Assembly: GCA_003454605.1 (NCBI GenBank)
Contig: DMKD01000098.1
Location: 1-9,203 of the forward strand
Length of the DNA: 9,203 nt
Direction: 5' to 3'
From: Spirochaeta sp.
GTDB lineage: Bacteria > Spirochaetota > Spirochaetia > UBA9216
The notes beneath the pieces are model-generated. The model ran no database searches. It was not told where the DNA came from and saw nothing but the letters and a program-made list of their open reading frames with translations. This document shows, in pieces, positions 1 through 6,322 of the stretch. Made by a program: the position numbers and the translations under genes. Position 1 is the first letter of the stretch. The number at the start of each line of letters is the position of its first letter.

Positions 1-33
1 ATAATCAAATGCGTTTGCCCTGCTATAGCATCC

Positions 34-63
34 TTGACTCGATGATGATGTGACGGATATTAT
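34..63 (+). promoter_or_regulatory. Putative sigma-70 promoter for the recA operon
   Basis: A -35-like TTGACT (34-39, five of six consensus bases) and a -10-like TATTAT (58-63, five of six) are separated by 18 bases. Transcription would begin near position 70, leaving a leader of about 100 bases before recA. An overlapping weaker alternative is GTGACG (50-55) with GATAAT (72-77), spacer 16. I see no LexA/SOS operator of a familiar type in or near it. The promoter is inferred from consensus match and position only. Confidence 0.55.
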
Positions 64-129
64 TGTAAACGGATAATGAAAATTTCTTAAACAGCATATT
101 CCTGAAGCACCGCTGAAAATTTGCGGTAT

Positions 130-163
130 ATGGGAGGTGGGAATGTAAAACATTCCTAAGGGG
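130..163 (+). promoter_or_regulatory. recA leader: decoy Shine-Dalgarno, start-stop codon pair, hairpin and the recA ribosome binding site
   Basis: A strong Shine-Dalgarno-like GGAGGTG lies at 133-139 and is followed five bases after its GGAGG core by ATG (143-145) and immediately TAA (146-148). That ATG is in the left arm of a perfect 6-bp hairpin, GGAATG (140-145) with CATTCC (151-156), loop TAAAA. The likely recA ribosome binding site, AAGGGG (158-163), begins two bases after the hairpin and sits 6 bases before the recA ATG. A second tiny frame starts with ATG at 130 and stops with TAA at 157-159, touching the recA site. The elements are visible; a regulatory role (ribosome loading, stalling or mRNA stability) is inference. 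Confidence 0.45.
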
Positions 164-169
164 TATATT

Positions 170-1306
170 ATGGCTAAAAAAGGCAATCTTCCGGAGACTA
201 AAGTAATCACAGATGACGCTGAAAAGGGCAAGGCTCTCGAAGCAGCCAAACTTCAGATAGAAAAACAGTTCGGCAAGGGTTCGCTGATGAAGCTCGGCAC
301 TACGGCTGATCTCAACATTGAAACTATTCCCTCCGGCTCCATCCTGCTTGACGAAGCCCTGGGCGTAGGCGGATATCCCAAAGGCAGGATAATAGAAATG
401 TATGGTCCTGAATCTTCCGGTAAAACAACCCTTGCACTGCACGCAATAGCCGAGGCACAGAAAGCCGGCGGAATAGCCGCATTCATTGATGCCGAACATG
501 CTCTTGACCCGTCATATGCAAAAGCACTCGGAGTTAATACCGACGAACTCTGGGTTTCACAGCCCGATACAGGAGAACAGGCGCTTGAGATCGCTGAATC
601 GCTAGTTCGTTCAGGTGCGGTGGATATTGTCGTAATCGACTCTGTTGCAGCACTCACACCCCAGGCTGAAATCGAAGGAGATATGGGAGATTCACACATG
701 GGTCTTCAGGCCCGGCTGATGAGTCAGGCTCTTCGAAAGCTTACCGGTACAATCTCAAAATCCGGCTGTTCTCTTGTTTTCATAAACCAGATCCGAATGA
801 AGATAGGTGTTATGTTCGGTAATCCCGAGACGACAACAGGCGGAAACGCGCTTAAGTTTTATGCATCCGTAAGAATCGAGATCAGAAGGATAGAAACTCT
901 TACACAGGGGACTGATAATGCAATCGGAAACAGGGTACGTGTCAAGATAGTTAAAAACAAGGTTGCACCTCCATTTAAAAAAGTTGAAATGGAGATAATA
1001 TTCGGCAAGGGTATATCTGTTACAGGAAGCCTGCTTGACGCCGCAATCAAGTACGAACTCATTGACAAAAGCGGAAGTTGGTACTCATACGGTGAGGAAC
1101 GCATAGGCCAGGGACGTGAAAATGCTAAGCTCTTTCTTGAGAACAATCCTGAAACTGCCGCCGGCATGGAAACTAAACTCAGAGAGATAATGTTCAAAAA
1201 AGAAGAGGAAGCACCGGCCGAAAAGAAGGATGAGACTGCTAAAGAGAAGGTTGCCGCTTCTGTCGGTAAACCGGCAGCCGGCGAAACCTCCGGTGATCTC
1301 TTCTAA
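170..1306 (+). CDS. recA: RecA recombinase
   Basis: RecA polymerises on single-stranded DNA, drives ATP-dependent strand exchange in homologous repair, and in many bacteria stimulates LexA self-cleavage. The 378-residue protein is full length. Visible motifs are Walker A GPESSGKT (79-86), the FIDAEHALDP segment with catalytic Glu109, the Walker B stretch VVIDSVAAL (154-162), loop L1 around GDMGDSHMG (170-178) and loop L2 with NQIRMKIGVMFGNPETTTGG (206-225). The adenine-contacting Tyr of E. coli RecA (Tyr264) is Phe278 here, a conservative change within an FGKG segment. The tail (343-378) is rich in Lys and Glu and ends GDLF. The ATG at 170 has AAGGGG six bases upstream. No intein is present. 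The stop codon directly abuts the next start, so it is probably cotranscribed with folK. Confidence 0.98.
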   Translation: MAKKGNLPETKVITDDAEKGKALEAAKLQIEKQFGKGSLMKLGTTADLNIETIPSGSILLDEALGVGGYPKGRIIEMYGPESSGKTTLALHAIAEAQKAGGIAAFIDAEHALDPSYAKALGVNTDELWVSQPDTGEQALEIAESLVRSGAVDIVVIDSVAALTPQAEIEGDMGDSHMGLQARLMSQALRKLTGTISKSGCSLVFINQIRMKIGVMFGNPETTTGGNALKFYASVRIEIRRIETLTQGTDNAIGNRVRVKIVKNKVAPPFKKVEMEIIFGKGISVTGSLLDAAIKYELIDKSGSWYSYGEERIGQGRENAKLFLENNPETAAGMETKLREIMFKKEEEAPAEKKDETAKEKVAASVGKPAAGETSGDLF

Positions 1307-1879
1307 ATGGACTCTCCCTATGATTGCTTCGATTCCATTGAAATTTTTCTTGGTCTCGGAGCAAACATCGGAGATCCTGCTGCGAATCTCAAATCCGCGT
1401 TCTCAGAAATAAAATGTCGAATATTAAAAGATGCTGAACTTTCCTCACTCTACATTACAGAACCGCAGGATGTAAAAAAGCAGCCGGAGTTTGTAAATGC
1501 CGCCTGCACCGGTTTATACTCCGGTTCAGCATTTGATCTTCATAATGCACTGAGCCTCATCGAGAATGATCTCGGCAGGAACCGTAATATTGAGCAGCGC
1601 AGAGGTCGGCGTATGATAGATATCGATATTCTATATTTCGGCGGCATGATAATTGACTACGGCCGGGAATCAGAGGGCGAGGGAAAGTGGCTAAGAATTC
1701 CCCATGAAAGGCTTAGACAGAGGAAGTTCGCACTCGTCCCCTTGCTCGAACTTGCTCCTGAACTTGTTGACCCGGCTTCAGCAAAGCCATATTCCTACTT
1801 TAATGATCTGCTTTCAGGGCAGGGTATTTACACCTTCGATGCAGTCAGTTATATTAAAGCTCATGGAGCAGAAAGCTGA
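1307..1879 (+). CDS. folK: 2-amino-4-hydroxy-6-hydroxymethyldihydropteridine pyrophosphokinase (HPPK)
   Basis: FolK transfers pyrophosphate from ATP to 6-hydroxymethyl-7,8-dihydropterin, the step before dihydropteroate synthase in folate synthesis; it is cytosolic. The 190-residue protein has the HPPK order of motifs: LGLGANIGD (15-23), the substrate-loop region PEFVNAA (60-66), the signature RGRRMIDIDILYFGG (99-113) whose Asp105 and Asp107 match the two magnesium-binding aspartates of E. coli HPPK, and IPHERLRQRKFALVPLLELAPEL (starting at 131). It is about 30 residues longer than the E. coli enzyme; a charged insert around 117-128 precedes the IPHER motif. The ATG follows the recA TAA with no gap and no clear ribosome binding site, which suggests translational coupling. 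No folP or folB is in the window. Confidence 0.95.
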   Translation: MDSPYDCFDSIEIFLGLGANIGDPAANLKSAFSEIKCRILKDAELSSLYITEPQDVKKQPEFVNAACTGLYSGSAFDLHNALSLIENDLGRNRNIEQRRGRRMIDIDILYFGGMIIDYGRESEGEGKWLRIPHERLRQRKFALVPLLELAPELVDPASAKPYSYFNDLLSGQGIYTFDAVSYIKAHGAES

Positions 1880-2642
1880 CGGCGAACTGCAGAATAAGTT
1901 TAAAATTAACGATTTTGAGGGCCCCCTCGATGTTCTGCTGTTTCTTATAAAAAAGTCCGAGATAAACATTTACGACATCCCTATTGCTCAGATAACCAAA
2001 CAGTATATCGAGTTTCTTGAATATGCCGTTACGATTAATCTTGATAATCTGACAGAATTCTATGTTATGGCGTCGACCCTTCTTTATATAAAGAGCCGAA
2101 TGCTGCTCCCGGTCGAAATCGATGTTTATGATGAGCTGGAGGATCCCCGAAAGGAACTCGTTGACCGGCTCATTGAGTATCAGAAGTTTAAGAAACTCTC
2201 CGATCTGATGACTGAACAGGAAAAAGAATCAGAATGGCGTATAGAGCGTACAAAAAAACAGCGGACGCTGCCGTTTCCCGAGGATGAAAATCTCTGGGAA
2301 CAGATAGATATCTGGGATCTTTTTCAAACCTTCTCAACCATTATCACTTCTCTTTCATCTGAAAGAATCATTGATATGTATGAAGAGGTGAGTATAAATG
2401 AAAAAGTAGCTCTGATGTACGAGTTATTTGATAAAAAAGAGGAATTCTATTTCACTGAGCTGATTACCAGAGTTAATTCCATGATGGATATAGTCTGCGC
2501 ATTTCTGGCTTTGCTTGAGAGTGTTAAACAGAAAAGGATATTCATACTTCAGAATAAACTATTCGGAGACATCCTTATTCGCTTTAGAGAAGAAGAACCT
2601 GAACCGGAACAGGAGGAGAATTTTGATGGACTTGATGAATGA
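1863..2642 (+). CDS. scpA: Segregation and condensation protein A (ScpA, kleisin of the SMC complex)
   Basis: ScpA is the kleisin that bridges the head domains of SMC and recruits ScpB, forming the bacterial condensin that compacts and separates chromosomes. The 259-residue protein shows the N-terminal family signature around FEGPLDVLLFLIKKSEINIY (18-37), the helix TLLYIKSRMLLP (72-83), an acidic and Lys-rich middle, and a C-terminal winged-helix region (about 180-242) with FLALLESVKQKRIFILQNK (214-232). Upstream in-frame codons extend back to 1704, but they lie wholly inside folK; the ATG at 1863 places the family signature at the normal distance from the N-terminus. It overlaps folK by 17 bases and lacks a clear ribosome binding site, so coupled translation is likely. 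SMC itself is not in the window. Confidence 0.94.
   Translation: MEQKADGELQNKFKINDFEGPLDVLLFLIKKSEINIYDIPIAQITKQYIEFLEYAVTINLDNLTEFYVMASTLLYIKSRMLLPVEIDVYDELEDPRKELVDRLIEYQKFKKLSDLMTEQEKESEWRIERTKKQRTLPFPEDENLWEQIDIWDLFQTFSTIITSLSSERIIDMYEEVSINEKVALMYELFDKKEEFYFTELITRVNSMMDIVCAFLALLESVKQKRIFILQNKLFGDILIRFREEEPEPEQEENFDGLDE
2611..2616 (+). promoter_or_regulatory. Ribosome binding site that sets the scpB start
   Basis: AGGAGG lies inside the end of scpA, nine bases before the ATG at 2626. It supports that ATG over the in-frame upstream codons reaching to 2515. Confidence 0.75.
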
Positions 2643-3165
2643 ATGTGAGCTGCTTGAAGCAGTCCTCTTCCTGGAATCTGATCCTGTTGAACTCAGAGCG
2701 CTTATAAAAATTACCGACCTGCCTAAAGAAATAATTGAGCAGGCACTTGAAAAGCTTGAAGAAAAATACAATTCGGAAGGCAGCGGCCTGGAACTTATTC
2801 AGTTTGCCGGCGGCTACATGCTGTCTCCCAAACAGAGGCTCTGGGATTTTCTGAAAGAACGATACGGACAGAAAAATGATAAACGGCTTTCAAGAGCCGC
2901 CATGGAAACACTTTCCATCATCGCTTATTCCCAGCCGATTACAAAGGCCGAGATCGAGAACATCCGCGGTGTCGCAGCTGACAATATGATCAGAATGCTG
3001 CTCGACCGCAACCTTGTCAAACATGTGGGGAAAAAAGATATCCCGGGCAAACCGACTCAATTCGGAACCACCAAAGATTTCCTTAAAATTTTCGGACTCA
3101 GCAGCATTTCAGATTTACCCAAGTTAGACGATGTCCAGAAGGTAAGGTTTGAATTAAATGGCTGA
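2626..3165 (+). CDS. scpB: Segregation and condensation protein B (ScpB)
   Basis: ScpB forms a dimer that binds ScpA and modulates the SMC ATPase in chromosome condensation. The 179-residue product matches the family: an N-terminal winged helix beginning ECELLEAVLFLESDPV (6-21), the signature LSRAAMETLSIIAYSQPITK (88-107) followed by AEIENIRGV, and the C-terminal block PTQFGTTKDFLKIFGL (143-158) with a DLP at 163-165. The length is close to, slightly below, that of well-known ScpB proteins. The ATG at 2626 is preceded by AGGAGG and overlaps the scpA end by 17 bases; a longer in-frame extension from 2515 is Arg/Lys-rich coding shadow of scpA and was not used. The scpA-scpB pairing is the usual arrangement. 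Confidence 0.95.
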   Translation: MDLMNECELLEAVLFLESDPVELRALIKITDLPKEIIEQALEKLEEKYNSEGSGLELIQFAGGYMLSPKQRLWDFLKERYGQKNDKRLSRAAMETLSIIAYSQPITKAEIENIRGVAADNMIRMLLDRNLVKHVGKKDIPGKPTQFGTTKDFLKIFGLSSISDLPKLDDVQKVRFELNG

Positions 3166-3901
3166 TAACAAGCACAACTCATCCGATGAAGGATTGAGAC
3201 TTCAGGTTTATCTCGCGAAAGCAGGTATAGGCTCCAGACGCAAATGCGAAGAATATATCTCGGAAGGCATGGTCACAGTAGATGGTGAAACAGTATTCAC
3301 TCAGGGTATGAAAATCACCGATCAAAAGGTCAGTTTTAAGGGCAGACCTGTCTTCCCTGCCAGAAAGATGGTTTATATAGCCCTTAACAAGCCTGTACGC
3401 TATCTTTGCACGGCATCCGACCCCGAAGGCCGTCCTACTGCGGTAGAACTCGTCAGAAAGGCCTGGCCGGGTCGTGTATACAACGTAGGCAGACTGGATT
3501 ATATGTCGTCCGGACTTATTTTTTTCACCAATGACGGTGATTTTACAAAAATAATTACTCATCCGTCCTCAGGCATCCTTAAAACCTATATTGTTGAAAC
3601 CCGTGAGGATATTACACCTGAAATGCTGAATGAATGGAAAAAAGGCATTACGGTTGAAGGCATCAAATACAAGATCGAAGAATACGAGCTTAAAACTCCG
3701 AAGCGGGTCAGCCTTACTCTCAGAGAGGGAAGAAACCGTGAAATCAGAAATCTCTTTAATTCTAAACGCTTTAAAATTAAAAAACTTCACCGCATTCGAA
3801 TCGGCAGTATCAACATCGGGGGATTAAAAGCGGGAGAGTACCGTTTCCTGACCGAGACCGAGGTGAAAAAACTTCTGAAAGCAGGAGCTTCAAAGAAATG
3901 A
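3158..3901 (+). CDS. rluB: RsuA/RluB-family 23S (or 16S) rRNA pseudouridine synthase
   Basis: Enzymes of this family isomerise uridine to pseudouridine in rRNA; next to scpA-scpB the usual member is RluB-like, acting on 23S rRNA near the peptidyl-transferase centre. The 247-residue protein has an N-terminal S4 RNA-binding domain (about 13-58, RLQVYLAKAGIGSRRKCEEY) and a catalytic domain with the aspartate motif GRLDYMSSGL (111-120), catalytic Asp114, followed by FFTNDGDF (122-129). KTYIVET (142-148) and EGRNREIRNLF (190-200) are the other family motifs. In the motif the more common Thr is Ser118 or nearby, a mild variant. The ATG overlaps scpB by 8 bases, with AAGG at 3144-3147. The exact target nucleotide cannot be fixed from sequence, so the symbol is by family and context. 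Confidence 0.88.
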   Translation: MADNKHNSSDEGLRLQVYLAKAGIGSRRKCEEYISEGMVTVDGETVFTQGMKITDQKVSFKGRPVFPARKMVYIALNKPVRYLCTASDPEGRPTAVELVRKAWPGRVYNVGRLDYMSSGLIFFTNDGDFTKIITHPSSGILKTYIVETREDITPEMLNEWKKGITVEGIKYKIEEYELKTPKRVSLTLREGRNREIRNLFNSKRFKIKKLHRIRIGSINIGGLKAGEYRFLTETEVKKLLKAGASKK

Positions 3902-4530
3902 TAGTAGCATTGGACGGTCCTGCCGGTGTCGGAAAGAGTACAATAGCTTCCGCTATTGCCGAAAAAGCTGGTTTTTTTTATCTTAACTCGGGGAATTTCT
4001 ACCGGGCGATCACCCTGTCGACCCTTGATGCGGGAATTGATCCTGAAGACAGCAGCTCAATAATTGAAAATGCCGCAAAGCTGGATATTTCTATTTTGAA
4101 CGGAAGGGTTCATCTTGACGGGACAGATGTTGAAGATAAACTTCATACCGACAGAGTTGATGCCTGGGTAGCCCAGCATTCCGCCATTGTTAAAGTACGT
4201 AGCATAGTGACTGCAGCGCTTAGAAAAACCGCTGAGAGTATGGACATTGTTGCAGAGGGCAGAGATATCACAACAGTTGTGTTTCCTCATGCCGAATTCA
4301 AATTTTATATGGACGCATCGATCGAAGTCAGAGCCGTACGCCGCTTCAAACAGGGCACCAGCTCACAGTCGCTTCAGGAGCTTTTTGACAGTATAAAAAA
4401 ACGAGATGAGATTGATAAAAATAAACCCGTAGGCAGTCTTAAAATAGCCGATGATGCGATTTATTTAGATACATCGGACTTGACCATAGATGCAGTTTGT
4501 GAGAAAGTATTAGTTAAAATTCAGGAATGA
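3898..4530 (+). CDS. cmk: Cytidylate kinase (CMP/dCMP kinase)
   Basis: Cmk phosphorylates CMP and dCMP with ATP, feeding CTP and dCTP pools in the cytosol. The 210-residue protein has the P-loop GPAGVGKST (7-15), the nucleotide-binding segment YLNSGNFYRAIT (28-39; the commoner form is YLDTGAMYRAVT), VAEGRDITTVVFPHAEFKFY (118-137, where GRDIGTVVFP is commoner) and KKRDEIDKNKP (167-177). In the last motif a Lys (Lys174) stands where many homologues have Arg. These deviations are spread over conserved but not all essential positions, and the fold signature is intact, so I take it as active. The ATG overlaps the rluB stop as ATGA and has AGGAG (3883-3887) ten bases upstream. cmk followed by rpsA is a widely conserved order. 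Confidence 0.94.
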   Translation: MIVALDGPAGVGKSTIASAIAEKAGFFYLNSGNFYRAITLSTLDAGIDPEDSSSIIENAAKLDISILNGRVHLDGTDVEDKLHTDRVDAWVAQHSAIVKVRSIVTAALRKTAESMDIVAEGRDITTVVFPHAEFKFYMDASIEVRAVRRFKQGTSSQSLQELFDSIKKRDEIDKNKPVGSLKIADDAIYLDTSDLTIDAVCEKVLVKIQE

Positions 4531-4542
4531 AATACACGTTTT

Positions 4543-4547
4543 AGGAG
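4543..4547 (+). promoter_or_regulatory. Ribosome binding site of rpsA, spacing ambiguous between two starts
   Basis: AGGAG lies 4 bases before an in-frame TTG (4552) and 13 bases before ATG (4561). Both are outside the usual 5-10 range. The TPR gene at 7863 shows a similar 12-base spacing with the same first twelve coding bases, which favours the ATG here. Confidence 0.55.
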
Positions 4548-4560
4548 ATAGTTGCCGATT

Positions 4561-6270
4561 ATGACAGACAAAGATGTTACTGCCGACAATAACAATTTAG
4601 CCCTTCAAGAAGAGTACTTAAAGAACTTCGAAGACATCGAAGAGGGCGGACTGATAGAAGGAGTTATTATAGAAATAACCCCCGAACAGGTTTTTATAGA
4701 TGTAGGCTACAAATCTGAAGGTAAAATCTCCCTTGATGAGTTTGATAAAACACCGGAAATCGGAGACAAGGTCAGTGTAATACTGATTAAGAAAGAAGGT
4801 AGAGGCGGACAGGTTGTCGTTTCTAAAAAGAAAGCGGATTCAAGGGTATTCTGGAAAAACTTAAAAGAAGCTTCCGAGCAGAAAGCACCGATTGACGGTA
4901 CTGTATGCAAGGTAATTAAGGGCGGATTTGAAGTTGATCTGGGTTTCGATGTAAAAGCCTTCAATCCGATCTCGAAGATCGATGTTACCAGAGTTGAGAC
5001 TCCTGAAGAGTACCTCAATCTCAAATCAAAATTTATCATTGACAAGTTTAGTACTTCCGCAAAAGCACGAATCGTTGTTTCGAGACGACAGTACCTCGAA
5101 TCAGCTGCTGAAGAAGCAAAAAAGACATTCTTTGAAAACACTGAGATCGGCGACGATATTGAAGGAACAGTAAAAAGTTTTACATCCTTCGGCGCTTTCA
5201 TCGACCTCGGCGGTTTCGACGGCCTTCTTCATATTAATGATATGAGCTGGGGACATGTCACAAAACCGAAAGATTATGTTAAAAAGGGTCAGGTTATCAA
5301 ACTTAAAGTAATTAAGATTGATCCGGAAGATAAGAAGATCAACCTCTCACTGAAGCATTTCTCAGATAACCCATGGAACACCTTTGAGCACAGATATCAT
5401 ATTGATGATGTTGTTAAAGGAAAGGTTACGAAGCTCACTGATTTTGGTGCTTTTATCGAAATCGAAGAGGGAATAGAAGGCCTTGCACATATATCAGAAC
5501 TTTCATGGACCAAACGTGTTAACCACCCGAAGGAAATTCTTTCAATAGGTGACGAAACAGAAGTTAAGATTCTTGCTTTCAACCTTGATGAAGGTCGTAT
5601 ATCACTCGGACTCAAGCAGGTTCTTCCGAATCCCTGGGACAATCTCGATGAGAAATATCCTATCGGTACAAATCTCAAGAAAGTCATCAAAAAGGTTACC
5701 AACTCAGGCGCTTTTATAGAGCTCGAAGAGGGTATTGATGCTTTCCTTCATATCGATGATTATTCATGGACGAGGAAGATTAAAAACGCTTCTTCTGTTC
5801 TCAAAGAAGGCGAAGAGATAGATGCACTTGTTATAGCCATCGAACCCGACACTAAGCGTGTACGCCTCGGTGTTAAGCAGCTTTCAGATGATCCGTGGGA
5901 TGCACTGAAGAAATCCTATCCAAGAGGCAGCATAATCGAAGGTGAAATCACCAACGTTACCGATTTTGGTATCTTTGTTAAGGTATCCGGCGGTATCGAG
6001 GGTCTTGTCAACAAGTTCAACCTTGCCGAAACAGGACCTGAAAGAGTTGATGAAAACGAACTTCTTAAGAAATTCAATGTTGGCGACAAGGTTAAATGTC
6101 TTGTCACCGAGATTAAGTCAGATGCACAGCGTCTGTCTCTGTCTATCAGAGAATATCAGAGAAGTATACAGAGAAAGGAACTGTCAAAGTACATACATGA
6201 CAGTGAAGAAGAAGGAAACTTCACTTTAGGCGATATGCTTAAAGATAAAATAAATCTGGACGACGAATAG
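4561..6270 (+). CDS. rpsA: 30S ribosomal protein S1
   Basis: S1 is the large RNA-binding protein of the small subunit that unfolds and docks mRNAs for initiation. The 569-residue protein carries six S1 (OB-fold) domains, roughly at 28-90, 108-175, 196-266, 281-353, 366-440 and 453-530. Domains 3 to 6 have the clearest signature, for example FGAFIDLGGFDGLLHINDMS (210-229), DFGAFIEIEEGIEGLAHISE (294-313) and DFGIFVKVSGGIEGLV (468-483). Short NPW or DPW linkers (270-272, 357-359, 444-446) separate the repeats. Domains 1 and 2 are more divergent, as is usual for the ribosome-docking half. An acidic tail with FTLGDMLKDK (554-563) ends the protein. An alternative TTG start at 4552 would add three residues. 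It is in the same frame as cmk but separated by two stops (TGA 4528, TAG 4549). A hairpin follows the stop. Confidence 0.96.
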   Translation: MTDKDVTADNNNLALQEEYLKNFEDIEEGGLIEGVIIEITPEQVFIDVGYKSEGKISLDEFDKTPEIGDKVSVILIKKEGRGGQVVVSKKKADSRVFWKNLKEASEQKAPIDGTVCKVIKGGFEVDLGFDVKAFNPISKIDVTRVETPEEYLNLKSKFIIDKFSTSAKARIVVSRRQYLESAAEEAKKTFFENTEIGDDIEGTVKSFTSFGAFIDLGGFDGLLHINDMSWGHVTKPKDYVKKGQVIKLKVIKIDPEDKKINLSLKHFSDNPWNTFEHRYHIDDVVKGKVTKLTDFGAFIEIEEGIEGLAHISELSWTKRVNHPKEILSIGDETEVKILAFNLDEGRISLGLKQVLPNPWDNLDEKYPIGTNLKKVIKKVTNSGAFIELEEGIDAFLHIDDYSWTRKIKNASSVLKEGEEIDALVIAIEPDTKRVRLGVKQLSDDPWDALKKSYPRGSIIEGEITNVTDFGIFVKVSGGIEGLVNKFNLAETGPERVDENELLKKFNVGDKVKCLVTEIKSDAQRLSLSIREYQRSIQRKELSKYIHDSEEEGNFTLGDMLKDKINLDDE

Positions 6271-6271
6271 G

Positions 6272-6310
6272 AGCGTACGAGCAAAGGCCTCCGGTCTTCA
6301 CTCGCACGTT
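6272..6310 (+). other. Two-tier RNA hairpin between rpsA and the activator gene
   Basis: The outer stem pairs AGCGTACGAG (6272-6281) with CTCGCACGTT (6301-6310): nine of ten positions pair, with one A-C mismatch and one G-U. Inside a small CA/CA internal loop, AAGGCC (6284-6289) pairs with GGTCTT (6293-6298) over a TCC loop, all six positions pairing with one G-U. No run of T follows, so it does not look like an intrinsic terminator. The next gene's GGAG (6313-6316) begins three bases after the stem. Plausible roles are RNA processing between the two cistrons, transcript 3'-end protection, or modulation of ribosome access; none is shown by the sequence. Confidence 0.6.
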
Positions 6311-6322
6311 ACGGAGTTTCCC

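Noticed and set aside
1..33. Possible C-terminal codons of an upstream gene
   Set aside because: Short frames end at 45 and 53 but too little sequence is present to recognise any protein or strand.
23..499. Long open frame on the - strand over the recA start, and others such as 253-699, 859-1197 and 4707-5201
   Set aside because: They lie opposite strongly recognised genes, have no family motifs, and show low-complexity Ser/Leu or Cys-rich products typical of antisense shadows.
1704..1862. Extended N-terminus for ScpA from ATG 1704
   Set aside because: The extension lies inside folK in another frame and precedes the family's normal N-terminal signature; ATG 1863 gives the expected length.
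2515..2625. Extended N-terminus for ScpB from 2515
   Set aside because: The extra residues are a frame-shifted reading of scpA, and AGGAGG nine bases before ATG 2626 marks the real start.
4552..4560. TTG start for rpsA adding three residues
   Set aside because: The Shine-Dalgarno spacing would be only 4 bases and TTG is a weak start; the ATG at 4561 matches another gene with long spacing. Not fully excluded.
6272..6310. Reading the rpsA-activator hairpin as an intrinsic terminator
   Set aside because: No T run follows; the next bases are the activator's Shine-Dalgarno.
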